The notes under the pieces: model-generated
The model's database searches: none
What the model saw: only the letters and a program-made list of their open reading frames with translations
Told to the model about the DNA's origin: nothing
Assembly: GCA_032173965.1 (NCBI GenBank)
Contig: CM063284.1
Coordinates: forward strand, 104,718,410-104,782,409
Direction of reading: 5' to 3'
Source of the DNA: Sitta carolinensis
Taxonomy: Eukaryota; Chordata; Aves; Passeriformes; Sittidae
Length of the DNA stretch: 64,000 nucleotides
Part shown: positions 48,080 through 61,420 of the stretch, piece by piece
How the letters are laid out: each line of letters starts with the position of its first letter
Position numbering within the stretch: position 1 is the first letter of the stretch
Position numbers and translations under genes: made by a program

Positions 48080-51000
48080 TATTTTTTTTTTACCCACTAG
48101 TATAGAATTACCCACCTTGCAAATGAAGCAGTTGATGTTTCACTATTGATCTGCAGCACTCTCAGATTCACCAGATTCACAGAGAAGATGCACAAGATTA
48201 TTAAATATGATGTACTGTTGTCTGCTAGCTTACTTCCTTAAAACTAAAATATGAAGTGCCTCTCCAAGGAATTCCTTTAGAATACGATGCTTTATTCCAT
48301 CTTCTAAATAAAATTATTTTATTTTAATGCAGAATGTCTATGGAAACTATTCTTCCAGTCATGGCATACTGAAATGTCTGTGGCTTAGAGGCCTGCTCCA
48401 AGACCTCTATCAGCAACTCTTTTACAAATGCATGTGTTCAGGAAACTATGACAAAATATTGGTGTGAATCTTGAACACTGTCTTTGAAAACAATCACCAA
48501 GTCACAGTCATGAATGTTCTCACATAAAAGCTTATAGGTGCATGCACTATACGTGTGTGTATGGATGTAGAAATTGCAATGAATATACATAGATGCACAC
48601 ATACATAATAAAAAAGTACAGACTGCAGTTTCTGGACACCTGCTACTGGCTTGTAGATTATAATAAACATGACTGAATGCTGCAAAATGTAACTCTAAAA
48701 TTTGGATTTAAGTCTCCTGTTTGTTTGGATATAATATCAGAGTTTTGGAATTTAGTTTTCTTGAAATGAAGCCCTCCAAACCTCTAGGGTAAAAAATCGA
48801 GAATTGCATATGGTTGCTGTATAAATTATATTGTCCAAAGATAATCACAATGGGATTATTAAAAGTATATTTAATGTTGATTCCTTCATTGTGGTTTCAG
48901 GAGTTATCAGATTTAAAAGCAGAAAATATGCAGAGAAAGTATTACTGAGTATCAAGTACATCTTTCTGTGTGGAGTAGAAGTACAGAAGTCTGTCTTGCT
49001 TAATGAGGATTACCTAAACTTTATGAAATATTTAATTGTCATTCTATCTATTTTAGAATGACAGGACAGCAGTACTCAGTTCAAACCACACAGATAAGAT
49101 ATGGGGAAATTCTAGAAATCTTAATGCATAAAGTGTGTTCCTATATTTCACTATCTTACAGCAGTGAAATCAAGTAAAGGGAGAGATTTCAATTCCTTCC
49201 TAGTTCCATAGCAACAGAAGACCAGACATATTGATACCTACCATCAACAATATATTCAGTTCTAAAAGACACTTAAACATCTTTTAAGTTAACTTCTTTA
49301 AGATTTTTAAATCTACTTTCCTTTGGGAAAGACAGTGTTGCATCATCTCAGGGGCTTAGAAATTCCTTCCATGAAGAAGAGATTATTCCTGTTCCCTGTT
49401 GGAATTTGTGGCCATAAAATAGATGAGATTTCATCTCATAGCTATAACAGTTTGAAAAATGTTGCTGGAATGGGGTGAGATCCAATCTCTTCTGGCTACA
49501 CGTGGGTAACATATATTGATAGGAAGGAATTTTTTGCATGCAGATGCACAGGGAAATAACCAAGGACATGAAACTGGCATCACCCTGCAAGTAAAATAAG
49601 TATTGATATCAAGCTGGAAGTTCAAAGGGGGGTTTCTATACAGCTATAAGCAATTTACATTTCCATAGAGCTGAAATGAGAAATGCTCCTTACCTTAAAT
49701 ACTCCTATACATCTCTTTGGAATGAAAAATATATCCTTTCTTCCAGTAAAGTAGTTGAAGTTCAAGGTTATTTCCCAACATTGACAATGCATTCATATAT
49801 CATAGCTAATATGCTTAGGAATACTTCAAAAATGGTTGAAACACATCAAACATATCAAAGCACTGGTTTTATGAGATTGTATTTCTATACAGGGATATGA
49901 AGCACTCTGTATTTTGGGCTACCTTGCAAAGAAGAAATCACCAAGAGTCTCTTCTCTGAACAAAATTACTTTACATTGTGGTCACTCTCATTCCTTTTAC
50001 TTTGATAAAAACTCCCATATGTGTGGATATGAGACAACAAAAGCACACGGGGCTGAAAAGCTATTAGGAAGGGAGCATGAATTCAGTCAACTTCTAGCCT
50101 TGAAATGATGAGGTCTCATAAATCATATCCTTGAAATACCAAGGTGAAGGGGGAAAACTCATGTGTCCATACAACTGCATTCCCTTTACATCACTTAGAC
50201 AATGTATAGTTCATATGCAGAAAAGGGCTAGTTATGAATACTTGTTCCCAACTCCTATCCTATTCCATAGGCCTTGAACACACAAGAGCAAACGTAATGA
50301 ATGGAATCATTTCAAGCATCTCTTAGGACCGAGTAGCATTAAAGAATTTCAGGGTCATAATGTAGCTTGTTGGGTCTCATTGTCCTGTCAACATCTCTAG
50401 TGATATCCTGGAGCTTTAGATTTATTTATTATATTCTAGAGGCATGTTTTTCATAATGGTTATGAAAGTTTTGATTTTCCTATTACCATTTATTCCCACT
50501 CTTTTCCCTATTCAAATCTCTTTTCTGATTACAAAGTCTCAGGATTTTTATGTTGTGCTCTGGATGACCCAGAAAGGAATCTTTCTGGAACTCAGAAATT
50601 ACATTACTATATGGAGTGGTAAAATTAGCCAAAGCATTGCTGGTGCACTCTACAGAATGATGGTGCCACAAGAGCCTTTCTTAACTCAGCATTGATATTC
50701 ACCACTTGCCTCCCATTTCTCTTTTGGTAAAGTAGAAAAATGATTACAGTGTTACTCTAATCCTGGACAAGACAAGACATTCTTTGGTGGGCGAAATAAA
50801 CAAATTAGTTGATTCTACTGTAACCAGACCAACCATCTGAACATGCTTTTTTTCCTTAAAAACCCCCAAAATTCATTCTTACAGGGTTATTTTTCTATTG
50901 TCTATTTAAGCTGCATCGTTAAAGGAGCTTACACCCTCTTTCTGTCTTCTCAATATTCAAATGCATGAAACAGTTCTCTGCCTTTGCTTGAGATTTCCCA

Positions 51001-54000
51001 TGTTGCAGTGTTTGGGTCACAGGAACAAAATGCATTATGTGTCTCTTTAAATCAATTTAGGAATTCTCCTCAGTGTTTAGTACCATGCATGCTTTCTTGC
51101 AATCATCTCTGTTAATCATGGTAACAAAGTATTATTTTATTCTGCTAGAGAGAGTTCAAATGTGTTTCAAAATTTATATTTATAAATGACATTAGCCTGT
51201 AGGGAAGCTGTTTAACCCTTTCAAAAGATGTCCCCTTCTACAGATAGTTCTGCCACTGTCCCTCAGTTTAGATTTGTATGATTTTGTCGAAATAGTGAGA
51301 TTACAGAAATAGTGCAACTGCAAATCAGAAAGGTGTGAAAAAAGCAGAATTTATTAGAAAATTAATAGTTTTGAGGTAGAGGGTTATCTTACAAGGAACT
51401 ACTGTTTCAAAGAAAGAGGCTGTAACTACAAACTGTCATGATAATATGTGACATTAATTATATCACTAACATTGATAGATTAACAGATAATGAACAGAGA
51501 TATCAATGATATAAATATTACTTCAAATGCAGGCTAAATATTTAATGTACAAATTGAAAAAATCAATGAAAAAGTAATATTTCCTAAGCTAAATACCAAG
51601 TGTGTTAAATAGACCTGAATGACAGAGATTGGTTAACTCCTTAATTGGAAGAACACACAAGTGAAATTAACCACATAAGTCAAAAAATAAATGAAAGAAA
51701 GGCTGTCACAGAGATTAAAGATTTATACAGCTGTTTCATCCATCTGGTGTTTAACCAAGCAAAGGCTGGTGGAGAGCATATGACTCAGATGCCTATATTG
51801 CAGGATAACTGACTGATTAAATGAATTTGTACATCCATCAAAGACCATAAGATTTAAAATTAGACTTACCAAAAAAAAGCCACACAAAATGTTTTGAGAG
51901 CACAGAATTTGTAGACGAGTTGGCACTGATTTAAAAGGACGTTTTGGGAGACCACAGAACAAGATACCAGGACAGGTTTTGGAGCTGCAGCATATATTAA
52001 GTGCATAATTATTGAAATCTAAAAGGTTTAATGCATTACCAAAAAATCCTGCACATAAAGAAAACCGGTGACTTTTAAAATGTAAAACTGAACCATGCAG
52101 CAGTGAGTTAGACTTACAAATATGAAGCTATGGAGAAAATTTATTTTCCCACTGGATTTAAACAGGCTATGCATAAAATTTCCCATGAATTTTATTCAAG
52201 TGAAGAAAAAATAAACTGATGTTAGTACTGCCACTTGTCAAATCAGCTTTACAATCTGCTTAACTATGCGCCCAAAATCTCAAGAAAAGCTGTTGACTTA
52301 ATTGAGATACTTTTCTTATGGCCAAAACATTCTGATGTGCTGCTAAGCGAGAAGAAAATCAGTTCACCACTTCTAAACATTTTAATGAAAAGTCCTGGTG
52401 ATCTGCAGTGCAAAGGTCAGCAACCAGCAGTTCTCTGTTTCAAGGTGAGCACTTTTTAAGCACTTCTCATGCCCAGCAGAGCATACAAAATCTTGGAAAA
52501 AGAAACATTCAGTCCATCTTCTCACAGTAGTGAGATTATTTTCATTTAGCTATAATAAATATCATGTGCATAAATGAACTTGAGATGTCTGCCTCTTGTA
52601 TTAACTGCCATACATGTACTAATGGGGAACTTTGCATGCTGAAATATGCAGTGACTGGAACAATAGGCAGAATGTGATGAACGTGATGAAAGGCAGAGAT
52701 TTGGGAGGATCAAGGTTAGCATGTTTTATATCCTTATAACAGAACTGTCTAAATTTGCTATGACAGAAGATGCAGCAAAAAAATTTGTAGTTAAGTAGCC
52801 AAAAAAAGATATGTAAATTTTTTCAGTTTTCTGTAAAATCTCTGTAAATTTTCTCCCTATCTGTCACACACTGGTATAGAACATGCCAAACAAAATCTAA
52901 ACATGCTATCTGAGAGAACACTGGCTTGGGTTTTTCCCACATGCTTTGTCTTTGCCTTTTCCTGATAACTACTTTCTTGGATTTTTCATAATTTTTAATA
53001 TCACACAATACCAAAAGCCACGACTTACAAAATTTTAAACAAGTTAAACTCAATACTATGTGTTTATTTATTAAATTTAGTATGGACTGTGTTGGGCTAT
53101 ATGAAATACTGAGTGTATAAAACATGTCACCCTATAGAAATTCTACATCTCTGCTTATGTACCAGCAGGCCACTTGCAGTAGTTTAATTGTGCTTGCTTT
53201 TACAGAACCCCCAAAGCACAAATCCTGCAAGAATTTAGGGCAAAACCTTGAATCCCTCCTTTTTAGATAAGTCCACTTCGTAAAATAGACAGGGCATATA
53301 GGTACAGCTGCCTCCAGGCTGTGTGAGCTAGGGTGATCTTCCTTCACTTATACATTGTCAGACTAGCCATTTAAACCCAAGCCAGTCACCTTATAGACAA
53401 TAAGAAGACACTGGGAACTCAAGAAGGTGATCTGTCTTACAGGTACCCAGTTTACTCTCACATAAATAGTACTTTAGAAGTGGTTATTTCTCTCTGGGGA
53501 TATTGAAGGAAATGTTGGAAGACTGACTGCCTGTAAATGTTGACATTAAACTTTTAGATATCTGCTTTAAGCTCCTTTTCCTTTTCCGTAGTTGTACTTG
53601 CCTGCTGCCTAACAACCAAAGGGATTGGATTGTTTCTTTCACCATCATGTTTTTGCATAGGTTCAGCACAAAGCCACCTGTGGGACCTGATGTGCAAACA
53701 GTTCTTGCTTAAGTTTCTCTCTGCCTGCTATTAAACTCTCATGCAGGTCATTGCATGATAATGGAGAGCAGCAGAGCGAGCTGTGTGAAGCTACTCACAA
53801 AGCAGGTTTCTGGTGTCAGACATGGTGAATGTTAAAAATGCCCCATGGACTTCTGAAGAAAACAGACACAATTTTTATTTCTCCCTTTGTGGGGAAAGTG
53901 CTGCTGTTCACTAGGTGACACATCATAGAGCAGAGGTGATGGATGAACCGTGTTATGGACAAGGAAGACTTGAAGAGGAAATGGGGACACTTAGCTAGAC

Positions 54001-56430
54001 ATTTCACTGTTCTCCTTTTGTCTTAAATGACCTTGAATTTTGTACCAATAAGCAAAAGGGATAATATGGATAGGGATTTGGAGTATTTCAAAGATCAAAG
54101 TAAATTTGCAAGTGAGAAAAAAATTGAAACTATATAGACTAAACTGGTTATAAAGCTTTGGAATTAATAGGTTTACTTGCATTACTTCTCTGTGTATTTG
54201 TTACCACAATTCTTCTTTGTCCCAAAAGACAAGTAACAATATCTACCAATGGCATCATCTACTTCTGGCACCCTTTTTCTGACAAGACAGACAGCAACCT
54301 TTTTGCAGGATATATCCAAAATACTCCATAGGGAGCACTTAGAGAAAAACATGAAAAACTATTCAGGGCACAGGGTGCACACAATACATTTGTAAACACA
54401 CATACATATAAAAGTAAGATAATTACTAATTTTTCAAAAGTGTAGGGAATATGGTCTACAGATATTTATTTTTCTGATAAGAGAGGTAAACCATATGGTT
54501 TAATTGGGGAAATTTTTAACCAGATTTTGAAATGAAGAAGATACAAAAAAATTTATGGAGATGGATGTGACTCTTTTGCTGTCCTCTATGCCTGATAAGA
54601 AGGCAGTAAATCACACTTCAAATGGCCCAGATTTTAGAATTCCTGAAGTGAGTATGTTGACAAAATAATGGTACAAATGGTTAGTTCAAGTTGGAGTTGG
54701 AGAGCACGTGAGTAGTATTGAAGGTTTGCTTTTGAGCAGATCTATCTTTCTTTCCTTAGAAATATTTATAAAACAGCACATTTTGCAGTATTTTCAAGGC
54801 TGCATTGATATAAGTTAAACTTTCAGCAGGATCGAGAGCTTTCAAGACAATTATTTCATGGCACTGATGACCACTCTCACTAAAGACCAAAATTTCATAC
54901 ACAACACCTGCCTTTTTCATTCTAAAAAATTTGCCCAGCTGTTCTCAGTGTGTCTTTGCTCCAAGGGAAAGAATGCAAAATGAGGGCACCTGGGAAAACT
55001 GCTTCATTCTTTCTATCCTATTCAAGTTAAAATTAATCAAGGATGAAAAGTTTTAAAGGTGTTCTTTCTCTTTCCCACTGGATTCAGACAGCCAGAACAA
55101 AATTAAACAAAAGGAGGAAGATGATGAATCAGCCTCAGAATATGAATAATTTGGGGACCAAGGAGATCCAGACAAGAGAAAACACAATTTTCATTTTCAC
55201 AGTTCATCTTTCATTTTTGAATACTCATCACCATCTACTGCCAAGATGCCAAGATTAAAATCTGTTTCTCCATTTGTCATCTCTTATTTCAAGTGAGTTC
55301 AAAGGGATCACTGGTCCCAGACTGAAAGTGCATCACTCTCAGAGGATGAAAAAAAAGCCATAAGAATTTGCAGAGAAGATCAGTATGAAGTCATTCATGA
55401 AATTGAGTTTTTCTGACAGTAAAAAGCAAGGAAGGAGAGAAAAGGTTTCTGCAGACTCTTTTAAAGTGTCCTCTTGCTGTTTTATCTGTTCAGGAATCCT
55501 TTCTTGCTCAGCTTCATCCCTTTCCTTTTCTATTATTAATGCAAAAATATATTGCTACTGCAAAGACTAATCAAACACTGAGGTAGTCAGAATCTAGATC
55601 CTATTTCTATCATATTTCACGTATGATCTCACAAGGTCTCCTAGACCATCTTTCCCTTGGTTGCACTCTTGTGATAAGAGCTATCTCATCTACTGAGTTT
55701 GCAAGGATACACTCTCACTTTGCATTGCTACCAATTGATCCAGCCTCCCACAGCAGCCTACTTCTCTAGACATTCTGCATTCTAGGCTGTAACAAGGGTG
55801 ACACCTTTCTTCTAGAAGATCTCAGGGAATCTCGACCCCATGTATATTATCTACACAGAAAAACTTCTTGTATCGTGGATATGATGACCTAAATATCAAT
55901 TACTTGACACCATAAGGAGCAGAGAATTTTGCACCCAACTGACATAGAAAAGGCCAGGAACATGGAAGGTCTTCATATGGACTGCCCAGTGGCATGGAAG
56001 CAGAAGGAGGAAGGTGAGCACAGTGCTGGTGCCTGGCAGGATGGGGGCTGTACTGTGAACAACCCCTCAAATCCAGTGTGAGTAACTAGAGCTGTCAGTA
56101 AAATAAAATAAGAGCAATCCTCAGGTTTTTTTTGCCATCTTTACTACCACAACTCCATTGCCTCTTTCCCAAGTGAATAACTCATTCTAAAATCCCTGAG
56201 CCCTGGTGGTGAACCATTTCAGAGTTCTGTATTTGGAGCTCCAGCAAGTCCCTGGAGTTGATCCACCCACCTGACCCAGAATGGAATCTCCCAGTCCAGA
56301 TTCTCCTTGCCCCGGAATTGACATGGCATTGAAGGCATGGATCTGAGTGCATGCCTGATAAACTCAACTGGGATCGTCAGTGTGAAGCACATTGAACACT
56401 ACCAAAAGATTGCTATCAATGCACACACTT
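48080..56430. other. Unique AT-rich non-genic DNA
   Basis: No gene, RNA gene or recognisable transposon. Frames on either strand are at most 100 codons and have no recognisable content. Slightly richer sequence at about 55980-56100 contains no identifiable exon. Confidence 0.6.
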
Positions 56431-56868
56431 TCATAGAATCACAGAATCATAGGATGGTTGGGTTGGAAGGGACCCTAAAGATCACCTCATTCCACTAGAC
56501 CAGGTTGCTCAAAACCCTGTCCAACCTGGGCTTGAACACTTTCAAGGATGAGGATTCCAAAGTCTCTTTGGGCAATCTGTTCTATCACCTTGCCACCTGC
56601 ACAGTAAAAAAAAAATGTCTTCCTACTATCTAACCCAAACCCACTCTCTTTCAGCTTAAAGCCATGTCCCCTTATCCTGTTACTACACACACCCTTGTAA
56701 AAAGTCCCTCTCCAGCTCTCTTGCCTTTTTTTTGGTTTTGTTTTGTTACCCTTTTAGGTACTGGAAGGTGTTGTAAGGTCTCTGCAGAGACTTCTCTAGG
56801 CAAACCCCAGCTCTCTCATTCTGTCCCCATAAAAGAGGTGTTCCATTCCTCTCACCATCATCGTACCA
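56431..56868 (-). mobile_element. CR1 LINE 3' fragment, - strand (most typical copy)
   Basis: The + strand starts TCATAGAATCACAGAATCAT, two to three copies of the CR1 3' terminal repeat in complement. It continues GGATGGTTGGGTTGGAAGGG, CACTAGACCAGGTTGCTCAA, TCCAACCTGGGCTTGAACAC, CTTTCAGCTTAAAGCCATGT, TTGTAAAAAGTCCCTCTCCA, TAGGTACTGGAAGGTGTTGT and AGAGGTGTTCCATTCC. This is the classic avian CR1 3' region in reverse complement. A T/G-rich stretch at about 56727-56756 replaces the usual sequence between the TCTCCAGCTCTC and AGGTACTGG blocks. No reading frame survives. Confidence 0.95.
56727..56756 (+). repeat. T/G tract inside the CR1 copy
   Basis: A run of T with GGTTTTGTTTTGTT lies where CR1 normally has a short non-repetitive segment. 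It is probably an expansion within the element after insertion. Confidence 0.7.
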
Positions 56869-59800
56869 AAACCTGTTTAATATTGAACGTACATCCTGAA
56901 ATTCTTGCTCAGCAGTGAGGCTTTATAGGAAAGTGTATTCATATTTTACATTATATTAATAGCTACATCTTGCTTATTGTCATTTTTATCATCAATAAAG
57001 AAAAATAAAGCTTTTGGGTTTTGTATCTTGGTTGTAGGCATAATTACATAAGCATACCGGTGTGTATACAGGGCAGATTCCAAGTATACATATATATATT
57101 ATAAATGCATAAGAATAAATGTAGGTGAGCACATAGATTAATATTATCCTAACTATGAAAAATGTATATGCATGTTCACGTATGCAATGTTTATGTGTAT
57201 GTATGTTTATGTGTTCCAATCCTACTCAAAGGATAGCAATTGATATATATAAAATCACAACAGAAATACTTACAACGAAGTAAAAAACAATAGCTTTCAG
57301 ATTAATGGAGTTGCTGCTAAAAACACTTAGTTTTGATTTATTGTCCTCCTCTACCTGTAAAAACGAAAGGAAAAGGGTAAATTTTATTTTCTTTAACAAA
57401 TTTGAGCCTATACACCAAGCTACCCTGCAACTTTTCTGTAATTCTGTGTGTGTGAAAAATGCCAGTATTTTATTTTTATTTTGAAAGAACCAACCATTAT
57501 CATGTAAAATGCTTTAAACAAAGAGCAACTGATTCTCCTTATTTATTTTGTTTTTCTTTAAAAATATGCTTTTCAGCCTGGAAAGCATTCTAACAATAAA
57601 AATATGAATAAAATAAAAGTAATTTCAAGATGTTCTGGGACTACAAGGAACAGAAAAATGAACATTTATAATTAAAGACTACATCATAATACTCATGAAA
57701 AGAACTGATTTGAAACATTTTTCATGCGATCTCACTGTGCTGAGGCCAAAACAGTTCACAGAATAACAGTATAAGAGTTGAAAAGGATGCTTTTAACAGA
57801 AAATTTTTTAGTCTGGATTCTCAATTCAGAAATGACTCACATTTTTAGTATTTCATTGTAAGTTGAGGCTTTGTCCATTTCAGAGAGGACTACCTGGAGA
57901 TGCTCAGCCCTAAAGGAAGGAGGCAAAGGCTCCCCGCCAGGGTCATCAGAATTGACTTGGCACTAATCACTTTGAAAAGCCACAAGACAAAAGGGCTCCA
58001 AGTTTCATATGTATTTTTCAGATATTTTTGAAGTACATGTTTGGATCTCAGGGTAGTCCAGCAGAATCCTGCCTCCATTGGAGCACTACAAAGGTTCAAT
58101 TCTGGAACGAAAAGAGGATCTGAAAAATCAATATTGTCATGGAAAGGATCTGGAAATTCAAACGTCTTGGAAAGGAACTGTTACCTTCTTTCAGCTTTGA
58201 AGCTGAAGTTGTTCTCATGTTTTAAATTTTCAAGATAATTTGAAATCCCAATTCTCTTGTAATGAAGAGTTCTTTCACTCTCTCCATGCTTACTTATCAG
58301 TAAGTATTATACTGAAATATGCTTCTTTCTGGGGTTTTAACAGGATTGATGACTTTTCCTGAAATTTGATGTCCTGAGTTTTTAGAATTTTTTTCTTGAT
58401 TATTACATATGGAAGTAAGGAATCAGGAATTCCTAATTTCGATAAGGAATAAGTTCTTAATTACTGTTGTATAGGAAATATTGCAACCCTGCTCTTTGGA
58501 ATTGTTACAGGGTACCTTAGATAAATTCTTAATAAGAGGATCAAACCTATGTAACCAAGTTGGAGACTATAACAAAAACAAATGAATAAATGGCCCAAAA
58601 CCCCGACAATATAAATTAATACCAGGAGCAGTTACCTGTCCATAAGTCACAAATGGAATAAGGGAACCTGCAAGGATAATGAAATGCACAAAAACTCATT
58701 CAAGACTTCATAAACCTGAGAGCAAAATACATCTTCTATTTATCTCAATTAAGAATCTAAAGACTGTAATAGCTGTTGTGGAGAAACTCTTCTACATTAA
58801 AAAAATGGCATTTACATAAGGAAAACAAGAATTTCCTCTTGAGTTTATAAGCAGATGATCTGTACAGAGCTTTGTGACAAACCAGAAGACCATCCCACAC
58901 AATGAAGAGGTAAGGAATGTGTTTTATGGTCTCATTTACCAAGGAATTTCAGACAAGTCTTTGCCTAAAGGAGAAATTTTGTAAACATGAATTCCTTGGA
59001 AAAGATAATTGAATCACAGCATGGCAGGAAGAATGCATGACCTAGCAATGTGCCAAGGACAAGGGACTTTTTTCTGCAAAATATGAGAATGGCACACCAC
59101 GGACTCATTGGGAAGACAAGTTATTGAAGATAGGATTGCCTCTGTGCTGATGTTCCACAGCTGCTATCCAGCACGCAGCTTCGGAGGCAAGCCAGTAATA
59201 ACACCTACCTTGGACAGCTTGTTGATGCTTTGTGTTCAGCTGAAATGTTAGAGCAAGATGGAATATCCTGTGCACAGCAAGTCGACAAGCTAATGCCCCT
59301 AGAGATCACAAAGCCAAATCACATTTAGGCTGATATTGATCTGGGGGAGATGACCCTATTAGAAGAGGACTATCAGTGGAAATTAAAGAAATTGCTTTGC
59401 AGACAAACTTGACAGGTAGCCCAATTTTTAGGATTAAATGTTGGGTTATTACTAGTAATTCATCAAGGACTGTTCCTACGTAGAAGCACTACTTTTCATA
59501 TTAACTGTCATAATATTGAGGAAAAAGGGGCAGAGGCCAGAAGTGCACACAGCAGCCATGTTTCTGGATGTGGAGTACCAAAAAACTTCCAGAGAGGTAA
59601 AACAAAACTGCTGGCTAGCTAAAACAGACTGGGACATGCATGTAGACAAAAACAAAGTTGGCAAGCAGGAGAGCTGTAATATAATTACCTATTCTTTCCA
59701 AAGCTCTCAAGGGGAAAAGTGAATCCCATTTGGGACTTCTGGATTAATGGGCAGAAGCAGAGACTAGAGGGAGACTGCTTTGCCTTAGACCATGTTCAAA

Positions 59801-60152
59801 GAAGCAGCTGGCTCAATAGCAAGCAGTGCCAGTGCAGGAGTGAGGACAGGCCAGATGCAGAAGCCAATGTGTTCATTCAGAAGAGCTCATCACTCAAAGT
59901 TGAGCAGGCCATCACCTTGTTTATGGGAGAGAGAAGAGCATATCCTCATGTCCAGAGGCCTATGAACTTTCTTTACACTTTACTTGACATTGTCCAGCGT
60001 ATAGTAAATGAATATGTGCTCGTCTGTGGCTCAGACAGATTTTTGCCTCTGCTAACATACTTAGGAATGTACAATCTATCAGATCATCTTAGCAGGGAAT
60101 TTGTCCTAAGGTTAGTACAATACTGAACAAAGGGACTTCATACTCATTTATT

Positions 60153-60156
<4 letters not shown>
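56869..60156. other. Non-genic DNA; possible very old CR1 scrap
   Basis: No gene is supported. The longest frame of the window (59719-60126, +, 135 codons beginning GTG) lies here. It has no domain I recognise, no in-frame ATG support at its start and no convincing splice context. Alternating purine-pyrimidine sequence (ATACATATATATATTATA and GTATGTTTATGTG) occurs at 57083-57215. Confidence 0.55.
57755..57797 (-). mobile_element. Possible CR1 3' end scrap, - strand
   Basis: TCACAGAATAACAGTATAAG followed by AGTTGAAAAGGATGC resembles a decayed CR1 3' terminal repeat plus the adjoining GTTGGAAAGGA block, in complement. It is too short to be sure. Confidence 0.35.

Positions 60157-60193
<37 letters not shown>
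60157..60193 (+). repeat. (TC)18 microsatellite
   Basis: Eighteen uninterrupted TC units preceded by ATTTATTTATTT. Confidence 0.95.
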
Positions 60194-60196
<3 letters not shown>

Positions 60197-60639
60197 CCTC
60201 CATTGTCATCTTCCCTGCTCTTTCTCCATTTTTCTCACTCGTTTAAGTGCCATTTTATTACGTCAAAGGCATTTGCAAAGATATGGCCTAAATGGTGACC
60301 TGAAAACAGCAATATTAGACAAATCCTACATGGCAGGAGCGTCTTCAGTCACAAAAGTCTACTCCCTCTGGGTTTCAGCTTCGTCTCTTGAGACCTCCCC
60401 TCTTGGCTCTGGCAGTGTCATTATCTCTTCAGAGCAGTTTCTCTCTGACAGACCTTGTAGGCAAGGGCTAGGATTTTTAATTGCTTTCTGAATCAAAGGA
60501 TGGAGATCTACACTGTATCTGTTTCTTTGTTCAACAGGCAGGCAGTTATGTGCTGTATTTTTTGTGCAGTTTACATGCCCTTGCAGACCTTTCCTGCCAA
60601 AAAAACTTAACAGCAGACTTTGCTTGATCATGAGGGCTC
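60194..60639. other. Non-genic spacer
   Basis: Frames of 72 codons (+) and 90 codons (-) overlap in the same place. Neither is recognisable, and I see no other feature. Confidence 0.55.
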
Positions 60640-61420
60640 ATAGGCACTGTTGATGCAGATTTTTTACTATTTGTAGTTGCCTTATTTGGCTGGAAAAGCA
60701 TGTATTAAATGCCTGTACTAATTACTGTAAGACAGTTGCAGCAGCTGATTTGTCAAACCTATGCAAATATTGCAGCTTGATGAAAATGAAATGTGTCTGA
60801 AAGTCATTTAATTTGGGGAGAAAAAGTAATATAAAATTTTAAATTATTGCTTTTTAACCATTAATGTCAATCATATTGGTAATAGACAGCTTCAAAATAC
60901 TTTTTATGGAGGAGAAGAGTATTTTAAATTTATTTCTTTAGCTTCCTAACAAATTGAATGGTTTTCTGCAAGATTTTGCCACACAGTATGATGGCTGCAC
61001 TACTAATTAAAAGCTGGTAGTTTCTAAATTAACCTGTGAGTACCTACAGTGATGGAAATTGCCTTCTTAACATTATTATTTACTGACAAAGCAGGTGATG
61101 ACCTGTTTGTGTCTTCAAAACAAGTTCATTAGTTTGTCCTAATGGCTGCTGCAGATAAACACTGATATTTCACTATCATATTACATTCAGAAGAATTAAC
61201 TGCTAAAATAAAAATAAAGGAAAAAAAGAAAAAAAAAAAAAAAAAAAAAGCAAAAAAAAGCGCCACAGATTTCCAAATAACTGGGCTTTCTAGTAGGGCC
61301 AGTGTGACTCATTCTTGGTCAATAGATGCATACCTGACAGCTGCCATTAATAACTATTAAAGTGCTGCTCGAGCTCCAGGGTGAGACATGCTTCAATGTT
61401 CTAAAAATAAGATATTATCA
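60640..61420. promoter_or_regulatory. Candidate conserved regulatory element (motif-rich AT DNA)
   Basis: This stretch holds an exact POU octamer, ATGCAAAT (60761-60768), two TAATTA homeodomain cores (60719-60724 and 61004-61009), and several further ATTAAT/TTAATT and CAGCTG-type motifs. There are no simple repeats except a poly-A interruption at 61229-61249. Density and style of motifs resemble vertebrate developmental enhancers in gene deserts. Conservation cannot be judged from one sequence, and such motifs are frequent by chance in AT-rich DNA, so this is an inference. Confidence 0.3.
61229..61249 (+). repeat. Poly-A tract, 21 A
   Basis: An uninterrupted A run in a wider A-rich stretch (61205-61259) with a few G and C interruptions. 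Confidence 0.95.

Noticed and set aside
56992..57219. 75-codon Tyr/Ile-rich - strand frame
   Set aside because: It comes from alternating TATA/TGTA low-complexity sequence.
59719..60126. Longest open frame of the window (135 codons, + strand) as a gene
   Set aside because: It begins with GTG, shows no recognisable domain, and my rough estimate from stop-codon frequency at this AT content gives about one frame of this length by chance in 64 kb.
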